The notes: generated by a model from the letters alone, not told the origin. Shown: positions 1 to 10,750, counted from the first letter of the stretch. The stretch is DNA of 13,163 bases from Saccoglossus kowalevskii (GCF_000003605.2 NW_003152811.1:598-13760), one strand, 5' to 3'. Made by a program: numbers and translations.

Positions 1-705
1 ACTTGGTATATAAGTTGCCTGCATGGGACAATGCTAAAGATCTGATTACCGGTAATTTTAATAAGACTTGGTATATAAGTGCCTGCATGGGACAATGCTA
101 AAGACCTGATTACTGGTAGTTGTAATAAGACTTGGTATATAAGTGCCTGCATGGGACAATGCTAAAGATCTGATTACTGGTAGTTTTAATAAGACTTGGT
201 ATATAAGTGCCTGCATGGGACAATGCTAAAGATCTGATTACTGGTAGTTTTAATAAGACTTGGTATATAAGTGCCTGCATGGGACAATGCTAAAGATCTG
301 ATTACTGGTAGTTTTAATAAGACTTGGTATATAAGTGCCTGCATGGGACAATGCTAAAGACCGGATTACCGGTAATTTTAATAAGACTTGGTATATAAGT
401 TCCTGCATGGGACAATGCTAAAGACCTGATTACTGGTAGTTTTAATAAGACTTGGTATATAAGTGCCTGCATGGGACAATGCTAAAGATCTGATTACTGG
501 TAGTTTTAATAAGACTTGGTATATAAGTGCCTGCATGGGACAATGCTAAAGACCGGATTACCGGTGGTTTTAATAAGACTTGGTATATAAGTGCCTGCAT
601 GGGACAATGCTAAAGATCTGATTACTGGTAGTTTTAATAAGACTTGGTATATAAGTGCCTGCATGGGACAATGCTAAAGACCGGATTACCGGTGGTTTTA
701 ATAAG
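1..705. repeat. Left part of the array, units 1-11, no clear block structure
   Basis: The class order is K-B-A-A-A-D-B-A-C-A-C. Three units carry private changes: an extra T in AAGTTGCC in the first unit, TTGTAAT instead of TTTTAAT at the end of the second, and AAGTTCCTGC in the seventh (386). I found no matching block of this order elsewhere in the window. The window starts exactly on a unit boundary as I have phased it, so the array almost certainly continues to the left. Confidence 0.85.
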
Positions 706-1089
706 ACTTGGTATATAAGTGCCTGCATGGGACAATGCTAAAGACCGGATTACCGTTAGTTTTAATAAGACTTGGTATATAAGTGCCTGCATGGGACAAT
801 GCTAAAGATCTGATTACCGGTAATTTTAATAAGACTTGGTATATAAGTGCCTGCATGGGACAATGCTAAAGACCGGATTACTGGTAGTTTTAATAAGACT
901 TGGTATATAAGTGCCTGCATGGGACAATGCTAAAGATCGGATTACTGGTAGTTTTAATAAGACTTGGTATATAAGTGCCTGCATGGGACAATGCTAAAGA
1001 CCGGATTACTGGTAGTTTTAATAAGACTTGGTATATAAGTGCCTGCATGGGACAATGCTAAAGACCTGATTACCGGTGGTTTTAATAAG
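706..1089. repeat. Six-unit block P-K-F-G-F-I, copy 1
   Basis: This block is led by the rare P unit, with ACCGTTAG instead of ACCGGTAG or ACCGGTGG (G51T). The order P-K-F-G-F-I returns in expanded form from 1410. P occurs only in these two places, so the two blocks share a recent origin. The gap between the copies (1090-1409) holds B-B-H-C-B. Confidence 0.8.
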
Positions 1090-1409
1090 ACTTGGTATAT
1101 AAGTGCCTGCATGGGACAATGCTAAAGACCTGATTACTGGTAGTTTTAATAAGACTTGGTATATAAGTGCCTGCATGGGACAATGCTAAAGACCTGATTA
1201 CTGGTAGTTTTAATAAGACTTGGTATATAAGTGCCTGCATGGGACAATGCTAAAGATCTGATTACTGGTGGTTTTAATAAGACTTGGTATATAAGTGCCT
1301 GCATGGGACAATGCTAAAGACCGGATTACCGGTGGTTTTAATAAGACTTGGTATATAAGTGCCTGCATGGGACAATGCTAAAGACCTGATTACTGGTAGT
1401 TTTAATAAG

Positions 1410-1920
1410 ACTTGCTATATAAGTGCTGCATGGGACAATGCTAAAGACCGGGATACCGTTAGTTTTAATAAGACTTGGTATATAAGTGCCTGCATGGGAC
1501 AATGCTAAAGATCTGATTACCGGTAATTTTAATAAGACTTGGTATATAAGTGCCTGCATGGGACAATGCTAAAGACCGGATTACTGGTAGTTTTAATAAG
1601 ACTTGGTATATAAGTGCCTGCATGGGACAATGCTAAAGATCGGATTACCGGTAATTTTAATAAGACTTGGTATATAAGTGCCTGCATGGGACAATGCTAA
1701 AGACCGGATTACTGGTAGTTTTAATAAGACTTGGTATATAAGTGCCTGCATGGGACAATGCTAAAGATCGGATTACTGGTAGTTTTAATAAGACTTGGTA
1801 TATAAGTGCCTGCATGGGACAATGCTAAAGACCGGATTACTGGTAGTTTTAATAAGACTTGGTATATAAGTGCCTGCATGGGACAATGCTAAAGACCTGA
1901 TTACCGGTGGTTTTAATAAG
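1410..1920. repeat. Block P-K-F-E-F-G-F-I, copy 2 with two extra units
   Basis: This is the second occurrence of the P-led block, 704 bases after the first. It differs by an added E-F pair after K-F. The lead unit (1410-1472) is 63 bases long: it has GCTATA instead of GGTATA, GTGCTGC with one C lost, and a shuffled ACCGGGATACC in place of ACCGGATTACC. The added pair looks like a local two-unit duplication followed by change, or a conversion tract. Confidence 0.78.
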
Positions 1921-2622
1921 ACTTGGTATATAAGTGCCTGCATGGGACAATGCTAAAGACCGGATTACCGGTGGTTTTAATAAGACTTGGTATATAAGTG
2001 CCTGCATGGGACAATGCTAAAGATCTGATTACTGGTAGTTTTAATAAGACTTGGTATATAAGTGCCTGCATGGGACAATGCTAAAGATCAGATTACTGGT
2101 AATTTTAATAAGACTTGGTATATAAGTGCCTGCATGGTACAATGCTAAAGACCTGATTACTGGTAGTTTTAATAAGACTTGGTATATAAGTGCCTGCATG
2201 GGACAATGCTAAAGACCGGATTACCGGTGGTTTTAATAAGACTTGGTATATAAGTGCCTGCATGGGACAATGCTAAAGACCTGATTACTGGTAGTTTTAA
2301 TAAGACTTGGTATATAAGTGCCTGCATGGGACAATGCTAAAGATCTGATTACTGGTAGTTTTAATAAGACTTGGTATATAAGTGCCTGCATGGGACAATG
2401 CTAAAGATCTGATTACTGGTGGTTTTAATAAGACTTGGTATATAAGTGCCTGCATGGGACAATGCTAAAGACCGGATTACCGGTGGTTTTAATAGACTTG
2501 GTATATAGTGCCTGCATGGGACAATGCTAAAGACCTGATTACTGGTAGTTTTAATAAGACTTGCTATATAAGTGCCTGCATGGGACAATGCTAAAGATCT
2601 GATTACTGGTAGTTTTAATAAG
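1857..2622. repeat. 12-unit higher-order block 'Y', copy 1
   Basis: The order is I-C-A-J-B-C-B-A-H-C-B, then an A unit whose TATA core reads TTGCTATATAAG. It overlaps the end of the preceding block by its I unit. Its length is 766 instead of 768 because the units at 2433 and 2496 have each lost one A (AATAGACTT and TATATAGTG). Position 2136 has a private CATGGTAC. The same order occurs from 8383, 10303 and 12031, so this is a genuine higher-order repeat although it is not regularly spaced. Confidence 0.85.
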
Positions 2623-3134
2623 ACTTGGTATATAAGTGCCTGCATGGGACAATGCTAAAGACCGGATTACCGGTAATTTTAATAAGACTTGGTATATAAG
2701 TGCCTGCATGGGACAATGCTAAAGACCTGATTACTGGTAGTTTTAATAAGACTTGGTATATAAGTGCCTGCATGGGACAATGCTAAAGATCGGATTACCG
2801 GTAATTTTAATAAGACTTGGTATATAAGTGCCTGCATGGGACAATGCTAAAGACCTGATTACTGGTAGTTTTAATAAGACTTGGTATATAAGTGCCTGCA
2901 TGAGACAATGCTAAAGATCTGATTACTGGTAGTTTTAATAAGACTTGGTATATAAGTGCCTGCATGGGACAATGCTAAAGATCTGATTACTGGTAGTTTT
3001 AATAAGACTTGGTATATAAGTGCTTGCATGGGACAATGCTAAAGATCTGATTACTGGTAATTTTAATAAGACTTGGTATATAAGTGCCTGCATGGGACAA
3101 TGCTAAAGACCGGATTACCGGTGGTTTTAATAAG
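2369..3134. repeat. 12-unit tandem block, left copy
   Basis: The order is H-C-B-A(GCTATA)-D-B-E-B-A(CATGAGAC)-A-O-C. It lies directly beside a second copy at 3135 that agrees in class for the first ten units, including both marker substitutions at the same offsets. Its last two units differ from the right copy (O-C here, Q-A there). The O unit carries GTGCTTGC. The first four units overlap Y copy 1. Confidence 0.87.
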
Positions 3135-3390
3135 ACTTGGTATATAAGTGCCTGCATGGGACAATGCGAAAGATCTGATTACTGGTGGTTTTAATAAGAC
3201 TTGGTATATAAGTGCCTGCATGGGACAATGCTAAAGACCGGATTACCGGTGGTTTTAATAAGACTTGGTATATAAGTGCCTGCATGGGACAATGCTAAAG
3301 ACCTGATTACTGGTAGTTTTAATAAGACTTGCTATATAAGTGCCTGCATGGGACAATGCTAAAGATCTGATTACTGGTAGTTTTAATAAG
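3007..3390. repeat. Six-unit segment O-C-H-C-B-A, partner of the right end of the window
   Basis: This segment includes the H unit with GCGAAAG (3135-3198), followed by C, B and a GCTATA unit. The same order, with the same private base, is found at 12799-13163, 153 units (9,792 bases) downstream. The lead O units differ in other markers: GTGCTTGC here, GCTATA there. Confidence 0.75.
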
Positions 3391-3902
3391 ACTTGGTATA
3401 TAAGTGCCTGCATGGGACAATGCTAAAGACCGGATTACCGGTAATTTTAATAAGACTTGGTATATAAGTGCCTGCATGGGACAATGCTAAAGACCTGATT
3501 ACTGGTAGTTTTAATAAGACTTGGTATATAAGTGCCTGCATGGGACAATGCTAAAGATCGGATTACCGGTAATTTTAATAAGACTTGGTATATAAGTGCC
3601 TGCATGGGACAATGCTAAAGACCTGATTACTGGTAGTTTTAATAAGACTTGGTATATAAGTGCCTGCATGAGACAATGCTAAAGATCTGATTACTGGTAG
3701 TTTTAATAAGACTTGGTATATAAGTGCCTGCATGGGACAATGCTAAAGATCTGATTACTGGTAGTTTTAATAAGACTTGGTATATAAGTGCCTGCATGAG
3801 ACAATGCTAAAGATCAGATTACCGGTGGTTTTAATAAGACTTGGTATATAAGTGCCTGCATGGGACAATGCTAAAGATCTGATTACTGGTAGTTTTAATA
3901 AG
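3135..3902. repeat. 12-unit tandem block, right copy
   Basis: The order is H-C-B-A(GCTATA)-D-B-E-B-A(CATGAGAC)-A-Q-A, 768 bases. The lead H unit has AATGCGAAAG, with G for T, a change seen elsewhere only at 12927-12990. Unit Q (3775) is unique in the window and also carries CATGAGAC, as though the A-type marker unit two places upstream had contributed to it. Unequal exchange with a register of 12 units explains the pair. Confidence 0.87.
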
Positions 3903-4094
3903 ACTTGGTATATAAGTGCCTGCATGGGACAATGGTAAAGACCTGATTACTGGTAGTTTTAATAAGACTTGGTATATAAGTGCCTGCATGGGACAATGCT
4001 AAAGACCTGATTACCGGTGGTTTTAATAAGACTTGGTATATAAGTGCCTGCATGGGACAATGCTAAAGATCTGATTACTGGTAGTTTTAATAAG
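3903..4094. repeat. Three units B-I-A linking two blocks
   Basis: These units join the 12-unit tandem pair to the A-rich stretch that follows. The first (3903) has AATGGTAAAG instead of AATGCTAAAG, a private change. Nothing else stands out. Confidence 0.75.
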
Positions 4095-4670
4095 ACTTGG
4101 TATATAAGTGCCTGCATGGGACAATGCTAAAGATCTGATTACTGGTAGTTTTAATAAGACTTGGTATATAAGTGCCTGCATGGGACAATGCTAAAGACCT
4201 GATTACTGGTAGTTTTAATAAGACTTGGTATATAAGTGCCTGCATGGGACAATGCTAAAGATCTGATTACTGGTAGTTTTAATAAGACTTGGTATATAAG
4301 TGCCTGCATGGGACAATGCTAAAGATCTGATTACTGGTAGTTTTAATAAGACTTGGTATATAAGTGCCTGCATGGGACAATGCTAAAGATCTGATTACTG
4401 GTAGTTTTAATAAGACTTGGTATATAAGTGCCTGCATGGGACAATGCTAAAGATCTGATTACTGGTAGTTTTAATAAGACTTGGTATATAAGTGCCTGCA
4501 TGGGACAATGCTAAAGATCTGATTACTGGTAGTTTTAATAAGACTTGGTATATAAGTGCCTGCATGGGACAATGCTAAAGATCTGATTACTGGTAGTTTT
4601 AATAATACTTGGTATATAAGTGCTTGCATGGGACAATGCTAAAGACCTGATTACTGGTAGTTTTAATAAG
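4095..4670. repeat. A-rich block A-B-(A)6-B, copy 1
   Basis: Six consecutive A units run from 4223 to 4606, closed by a B unit with GTGCTTGC at 4607. The preceding unit ends in AATAATACTT, with a G to T change at the boundary. Two further blocks have the same frame, A-B-(A)n-B(GCTTGC), at 5183 (n=3) and 7103 (n=4). The run of near-identical units is the most homogeneous part of the window and may be the most recently amplified. Confidence 0.8.
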
Positions 4671-4798
4671 ACTTGGTATATAAGTGCCTGCATGGGACAA
4701 TGCTAAAGACCGGATTACCGGTGGTTTTAATAAGACTTGGTATATAAGTGCCTGCATGGGACAATGCTAAAGACCTGATTACCGGTGGTTTTAATAAG

Positions 4799-5054
4799 AC
4801 TTGGTATATAAGTGCCTGCATGGGACAATGCTAAAGACCTGATTACTGGTACTTTTAATAAGACTTGGTATACAAGTGCCTGCATGGGACAATGCTAAAG
4901 ACCTGATTACCAGTGGTTTTAATAAGACTTGGTATATAAGTGCCTGCATGGGACAATGCTAAAGATCTGATTACTGGTAGTTTTAATAAGACTTGGTATA
5001 TAAGTGCCTGCATGAGACAATGCTAAAGATCTGATTACTGGTAGTTTTAATAAG
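4799..5054. repeat. Four-unit fragment L-M-A-A, oldest-looking member of the L-M series
   Basis: Unit L ends GGTACTTTT. Unit M (4863) has TATACAAG in place of TATATAAG and ACCAGTGG in place of ACCGGTGG. These changes always travel as a pair and recur at 6655, 8127 and 9343. The fourth unit carries CATGAGAC but GTGCCTGC, while the later copies have GTGTCTGC there. Upstream here is B-C-I, not the D-B-E of the other copies, so the L-M pair moved into a different context. Confidence 0.8.
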
Positions 5055-5182
5055 ACTTGGTATATAAGTGCCTGCATGGGACAATGCTAAAGACCTGATT
5101 ACTGGTAGTTTTAATAAGACTTGGTATATAAGTGCCTGCATGAGACAATGCTAAAGATCTGATTACTGGTAGTTTTAATAAG
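5055..5182. repeat. Two units B-A between blocks
   Basis: The A unit at 5119 carries CATGAGAC, as does the unit at 4991, two places earlier. This A(GAG)-B-A(GAG) arrangement suggests a local two-unit duplication. No other signal is visible. Confidence 0.7.
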
Positions 5183-5566
5183 ACTTGGTATATAAGTGCC
5201 TGCATGGGACAATGCTAAAGATCTGATTACTGGTAGTTTTAATAAGACTTCGTATATAAGTGCCTGCATGGGACAATGCTAAAGACCTGATTACTGGTAG
5301 TTTTAATAAGACTTGGTATATAAGTGCCTGCATGGGACAATGCTAAAGATCTGATTACTGGTAGTTTTAATAAGACTTGGTATATAAGTGCCTGCATGGA
5401 ACAATGCTAAAGATCTGATTACTGGTAGTTTTAATAAGACTTGGTATATAAGTGCCTGCATGGGACAATGCTAAAGATCTGATTACTGGTAGTTTTAATA
5501 AGACTTGGTATATAAGTGCTTGCATGGGACAATGCTAAAGACCTGATTACTGGTAGTTTTAATAAG
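5183..5566. repeat. A-rich block A-B-(A)3-B, copy 2
   Basis: This has the same frame as the block at 4095 but with three A units between the B units. The first B unit (5247) has TTCGTATA instead of TTGGTATA, and one A unit (5375) has CATGGAAC. The closing B unit at 5503 has the shared GTGCTTGC marker. Confidence 0.78.
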
Positions 5567-6014
5567 ACTTGGTATATAAGTGCCTGCATGGGACAATGCT
5601 AAAGACCGGATTACCGGTGGTTTTAATAAGACTTGGTATATAAGTGCCTGCATGGGACAATGCTAAAGACCTGATTACTGGTGGTTTTAATAAGACTTGG
5701 TATATAAGTGTCTGCATGGGACAATGCTAAAGATCTGATTACTGGTAGTTTTAATAAGACTTGGTATATAAGTGCCTGCATGGGACAATGCTAAAGACTG
5801 GATTACCGGTAATTTTAATAAGACTTGGTATATAAGTGCCTGCATGGGACAATGCTAAAGATCTGATTACCGGTAATTTTAATAAGACTTGGTATATAAG
5901 TGCCTGCATGGGACAATGCTAAAGACCTGATTACTGGTAGTTATAATAAGACTTGGTATATAAGTGCCTGCATGGGACAATGCTAAAGATCTGATTACTG
6001 GTAGTTTTAATAAG
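5567..6014. repeat. Seven mixed units C-R-A-N-K-B-A
   Basis: Unit R (5631) is unique in the window. The A unit at 5695 has GTGTCTGC, a marker otherwise tied to the L-M blocks. N (GACTGGATTACCGG) occurs here and at 7039 and 7551. The B unit at 5887 ends TTATAATAAG instead of TTTTAATAAG. I see no second copy of this order. Confidence 0.7.
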
Positions 6015-6398
6015 ACTTGGTATATAAGTGCCTGCATGGGACAATGCTAAAGACCGGATTACCGGTGGTTTTAATAAGACTTGGTATATAAGTGCCTGCA
6101 TGGGACAATGCTAAAGATCTGATTACTGGTAGTTTTAATAAGACTTGGTATATAAGTGCCTGCATGGGACAATGCTAAAGATCTGATTACTGGTAGTTTT
6201 AATAAGACTTGGTATATAAGTGCCTGCATGGGACAATGCTAAAGACCTGATTACTGGTAGTTTTAATAAGACTTGGTATATAAGTGCCTGCATGGGACAA
6301 TGCTAAAGACCTGATTACTGGTAGTTTTAATAAGACTTGGTATATAAGTGCCTGCATGGGACAATGCTAAAGACCGGATTACTGGTAGTTTTAATAAG
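6015..6398. repeat. Six-unit segment C-A-A-B-B-F, copy 1
   Basis: 384 bases that lead into the first full L-M block. The identical class order, of the same total length, is found at 11455-11838, where it sits as extra material inside a different block. No other C-A-A-B-B-F run is visible. Confidence 0.8.
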
Positions 6399-7038
6399 AC
6401 TTGCTATATAAGTGCCTGCATGAGACAATGCTAAAGATCTGATTACTGGTAGTTTTAATAAGACTTGGTATATAAGTGCCTGCATGGGACAATGCTAAAG
6501 ACCGGATTACCGGTAATTTTAATAAGACTTGGTATATAAGTGCCTGCATGGGACAATGCTAAAGACCTGATTACTGGTAGTTTTAATAAGACTTGGTATA
6601 TAAGTGCCTGCATGGGACAATGCTAAAGATCGGATTACCGGTAATTTTAATAAGACTTGGTATATAAGTGCCTGCATGGGACAATGCTAAAGACCTGATT
6701 ACTGGTACTTTTAATAAGACTTGGTATACAAGTGCCTGCATGGGACAATGCTAAAGACCTGATTACCAGTGGTTTTAATAAGACTTGGTATATAAGTGCC
6801 TGCATGGGACAATGCTAAAGATCTGATTACTGGTAGTTTTAATAAGACTTGGTATATAAGTGTCTGCATGAGACAATGCTAAAGATCTGATTACTGGTAG
6901 TTTTAATAAGACTTGGTATATAAGTGCCTGCATGGGACAATGCTAAAGACCTGATTACCGGTGGTTTTAATAAGACTTGGTATATAAGTGCCTGCATGGG
7001 ACAATGCTAAAGATCTGATTACTGGTAGTTTTAATAAG
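6399..7038. repeat. Higher-order block 'X' with the L-M pair, copy 1
   Basis: The order is A(GCTATA,CATGAGAC)-D-B-E-L-M-A-A(GTGTCTGC,CATGAGAC)-I-A. All ten units and their markers agree with 9087-9726, 42 units downstream. The first five positions correspond to A-D-B-E-B of the blocks at 2369 and 3135, with L in place of B, so X looks like a hybrid of that block and the L-M fragment at 4799. Confidence 0.87.
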
Positions 7039-7102
7039 ACTTGGTATATAAGTGCCTGCATGGGACAATGCTAAAGACTGGATTACCGGTAATTTTAATA
7101 AG
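7039..7102. repeat. Single N unit between blocks
   Basis: The unit reads GACTGGATTACCGGTAA, which is class D with C41T. It separates X copy 1 from the third A-rich block. N units also occur at 5759 and 7551. Confidence 0.7.
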
Positions 7103-7550
7103 ACTTGGTATATAAGTGCCTGCATGGGACAATGCTAAAGATCTGATTACTGGTAGTTTTAATAAGACTTGGTATATAAGTGCCTGCATGGGACAATGCT
7201 AAAGACCTGATTACTGGTAGTTTTAATAAGACTTGGTATATAAGTGCCTGCATGGGACAATGCTAAAGATCTGATTACTGGTAGTTTTAATAAGACTTGG
7301 TATATAAGTGCCTGCATGGGACAATGCTAAAGATCTGATTACTGGTAGTTTTAATAAGACTTGGTATATAAGTGCCTGCATGGGACAATGCTAAAGATCT
7401 GATTACTGGTAGTTTTAATAAGACTTGGTATATAAGTGCCTGCATGGGACAATGCTAAAGATCTGATTACTGGTAGTTTTAATAAGACTTGGTATATAAG
7501 TGCTTGCATGGGACAATGCTAAAGACCTGATTACTGGTAGTTTTAATAAG
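7103..7550. repeat. A-rich block A-B-(A)4-B, copy 3
   Basis: This is the third member of the series at 4095 and 5183, here with four A units and closed by the same GTGCTTGC-marked B unit (7487). It is followed by N-A-H-C-B, which leads into X copy 2. Confidence 0.8.
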
Positions 7551-7870
7551 ACTTGGTATATAAGTGCCTGCATGGGACAATGCTAAAGACTGGATTACCG
7601 GTAATTTTAATAAGACTTGGTATATAAGTGCCTGCATGGGACAATGCTAAAGATCTGATTACTGGTAGTTTTAATAAGACTTGGTATATAAGTGCCTGCA
7701 TGGGACAATGCTAAAGATCTGATTACTGGTGGTTTTAATAAGACTTGGTATATAAGTGCCTGCATGGGACAATGCTAAAGACCGGATTACCGGTGGTTTT
7801 AATAAGACTTGGTATATAAGTGCCTGCATGGGACAATGCTAAAGACCTGATTACTGGTAGTTTTAATAAG

Positions 7871-8446
7871 ACTTGCTATATAAGTGCCTGCATGAGACAA
7901 TGCTAAAGATCTGATTACTGGTAGTTTTAATAAGACTTGGTATATAAGTGCCTGCATGGGACAATGCTAAAGACCGGATTACCGGTAATTTTAATAAGAC
8001 TTGGTATATAAGTGCCTGCATGGGACAATGCTAAAGACCTGATTACTGGTAGTTTTAATAAGACTTGGTATATAAGTGCCTGCATGGGACAATGCTAAAG
8101 ATCGGATTACCGGTAATTTTAATAAGACTTGGTATATAAGTGCCTGCATGGGACAATGCTAAAGACCTGATTACTGGTACTTTTAATAAGACTTGGTATA
8201 CAAGTGCCTGCATGGGACAATGCTAAAGACCTGATTACCAGTGGTTTTAATAAGACTTGGTATATAAGTGCCTGCATGGGACAATGCTAAAGATCTGATT
8301 ACTGGTAGTTTTAATAAGACTTGGTATATAAGTGTCTGCATGGGACAATGCTAAAGACCGGATTACTGGTAGTTTTAATAAGACTTGGTATATAAGTGCC
8401 TGCATGGGACAATGCTAAAGACCTGATTACCGGTGGTTTTAATAAG
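7871..8446. repeat. Higher-order block 'X', copy 2
   Basis: The order is A(GCTATA,CATGAGAC)-D-B-E-L-M-A-F(GTGTCTGC)-I. It differs from copies 1 and 3 in the eighth unit, which keeps GTGTCTGC but has the F class and CATGGGAC. That combination looks like a conversion tract ending inside the unit. With the four preceding units (A-H-C-B from 7615) it matches 8831-9534 over eleven units. Confidence 0.86.
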
Positions 8447-9150
8447 ACTTGGTATATAAGTGCCTGCATGGGACAATGCTAAAGACCGGATTACCGGTGG
8501 TTTTAATAAGACTTGGTATATAAGTGCCTGCATGGGACAATGCTAAAGATCTGATTACTGGTAGTTTTAATAAGACTTGGTATATAAGTGCCTGCATGGG
8601 ACAATGCTAAAGATCAGATTACTGGTAATTTTAATAAGACTTGGTATATAAGTGCCTGCATGGGACAATGCTAAAGACCTGATTACTGGTAGTTTTAATA
8701 AGACTTGGTATATAAGTGCCTGCATGGGACAATGCTAAAGACCGGATTACCGGTGGTTTTAATAAGACTTGGTATATAAGTGCCTGCATGGGACAATGCT
8801 AAAGACCTGATTACTGGTAGTTTTAATAAGACTTGGTATATAAGTGCCTGCATGGGACAATGCTAAAGATCTGATTACTGGTAGTTTTAATAAGACTTGG
8901 TATATAAGTGCCTGCATGGGACAATGCTAAAGATCTGATTACTGGTGGTTTTAATAAGACTTGGTATATAAGTGCCTGCATGGGACAATGCTAAAGACCG
9001 GATTACCGGTGGTTTTAATAAGACTTGGTATATAAGTGCCTGCATGGGACAATGCTAAAGACCTGATTACTGGTAGTTTTAATAAGACTTGCTATATAAG
9101 TGCCTGCATGAGACAATGCTAAAGATCTGATTACTGGTAGTTTTAATAAG
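8383..9150. repeat. Higher-order block 'Y', copy 2
   Basis: The order is I-C-A-J-B-C-B-A-H-C-B, then a GCTATA unit that also carries CATGAGAC. It is 768 bases, with no indels. Its I unit is the last of X copy 2 and its final unit is the first of X copy 3, so the X and Y blocks interlock in this part of the array. Confidence 0.87.
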
Positions 9151-9726
9151 ACTTGGTATATAAGTGCCTGCATGGGACAATGCTAAAGACCGGATTACCG
9201 GTAATTTTAATAAGACTTGGTATATAAGTGCCTGCATGGGACAATGCTAAAGACCTGATTACTGGTAGTTTTAATAAGACTTGGTATATAAGTGCCTGCA
9301 TGGGACAATGCTAAAGATCGGATTACCGGTAATTTTAATAAGACTTGGTATATAAGTGCCTGCATGGGACAATGCTAAAGACCTGATTACTGGTACTTTT
9401 AATAAGACTTGGTATACAAGTGCCTGCATGGGACAATGCTAAAGACCTGATTACCAGTGGTTTTAATAAGACTTGGTATATAAGTGCCTGCATGGGACAA
9501 TGCTAAAGATCTGATTACTGGTAGTTTTAATAAGACTTGGTATATAAGTGTCTGCATGAGACAATGCTAAAGATCTGATTACTGGTAGTTTTAATAAGAC
9601 TTGGTATATAAGTGCCTGCATGGGACAATGCTAAAGACCTGATTACCGGTGGTTTTAATAAGACTTGGTATATAAGTGCCTGCATGGGACAATGCTAAAG
9701 ATCTGATTACTGGTAGTTTTAATAAG
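9087..9726. repeat. Higher-order block 'X', copy 3
   Basis: Ten units agree in class and in every marker with copy 1 at 6399-7038: GCTATA plus CATGAGAC in the first, GTACTTTT in the fifth, TATACAAG and ACCAGTGG in the sixth, and GTGTCTGC plus CATGAGAC in the eighth. The spacing from copy 2 is 19 units (1,216 bases), and from copy 1 to copy 2 it is 23 units (1,472 bases). Confidence 0.87.
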
Positions 9727-10110
9727 ACTTGGTATATAAGTGCCTGCATGGGACAATGCTAAAGACCGGATTACTGGTAGTTTTAATAAGACTTGGTATA
9801 TAAGTGCCTGCATGGGACAATGCTAAAGACCGGATTACTGGTAGTTTTAATAAGACTTGGTATATAAGTGCCTGCATGGGACAATGCTAAAGACCTGATT
9901 ACTGGTAGTTTTAATAAGACTTGGTATATAAGTGCCTGCATGGGACAATGCTAAAGATCGGATTACCGGTAATTTTAATAAGACTTGGTATATAAGTGCC
10001 TGCATGGGACAATGCTAAAGACCGGATTACTGGTAGTTTTAATAAGACTTGGTTTATAAGTGCCTGCATGGGACAATGCTAAAGATCGGATTACTGGTAG
10101 TTTTAATAAG
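9727..10110. repeat. Six-unit block F-F-B-E-F-G, copy 1
   Basis: It ends with a G unit whose core reads GGTTTATAAG instead of GGTATATAAG (10047). The same order and marker occur at 11071-11454, 21 units (1,344 bases) on. In this copy the block continues directly into I-C-J-I-C. Confidence 0.85.
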
Positions 10111-10750
10111 ACTTGGTATATAAGTGCCTGCATGGGACAATGCTAAAGACCTGATTACCGGTGGTTTTAATAAGACTTGGTATATAAGTGCCTGCATGGG
10201 ACAATGCTAAAGACCGGATTACCGGTGGTTTTAATAAGACTTGGTATATAAGTGCTTGCATGGGACAATGCTAAAGATCAGATTACTGGTAATTTTAATA
10301 AGATTTGGTATATAAGTGCCTGCATGGGACAATGCTAAAGACCTGATTACCGGTGGTTTTAATAAGACTTGGTATATAAGTGCCTGCATGGGACAATGCT
10401 AAAGACCGGATTACCGGTGGTTTTAATAAGACTTGGTATATAAGTGCCTGCATGGGACAATGCTAAAGATCTGATTACTGGTAGTTTTAATAAGACTTGC
10501 TATATAAGTGCCTGCATGGGACAATGCTAAAGATCAGATTACTGGTAATTTTAATAAGACTTGGTATATAAGTGCCTGCATGGGACAATGCTAAAGACCT
10601 GATTACTGGTAGTTTTAATAAGACTTGGTATATAAGTGCCTGCATGGGACAATGCTAAAGACCGGATTACCGGTGGTTTTAATAAGACTTGGTATATAAG
10701 TGCCTGCATGGGACAATGCTAAAGACCTGATTACTGGTAGTTTTAATAAG
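10111..10750. repeat. Ten-unit block I-C-J-I-C-A-J-B-C-B, copy 1
   Basis: The markers are GTGCTTGC in the first J unit (10239) and AAGATTTGG at the start of the second I unit (10303). Both reappear in order at 11839-12478, 27 units (1,728 bases) downstream. It overlaps Y copy 3. The second J unit here (10495) has GCTATA, which its partner lacks. Confidence 0.85.

Noticed and set aside
1338-1559. Minus-strand open reading frame of 73 codons
   Set aside because: It lies wholly in the repeat and exceeds the usual 52 codons only because the unit at 1410 has lost a base. The product is a three-frame reading of the satellite with no domain.
2361-2645. Minus-strand open reading frame of 94 codons
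   Set aside because: It spans the two 63-base units at 2433 and 2496, whose deletions skip the usual stop. It has the same repeat-derived peptide and no sign of coding constraint.
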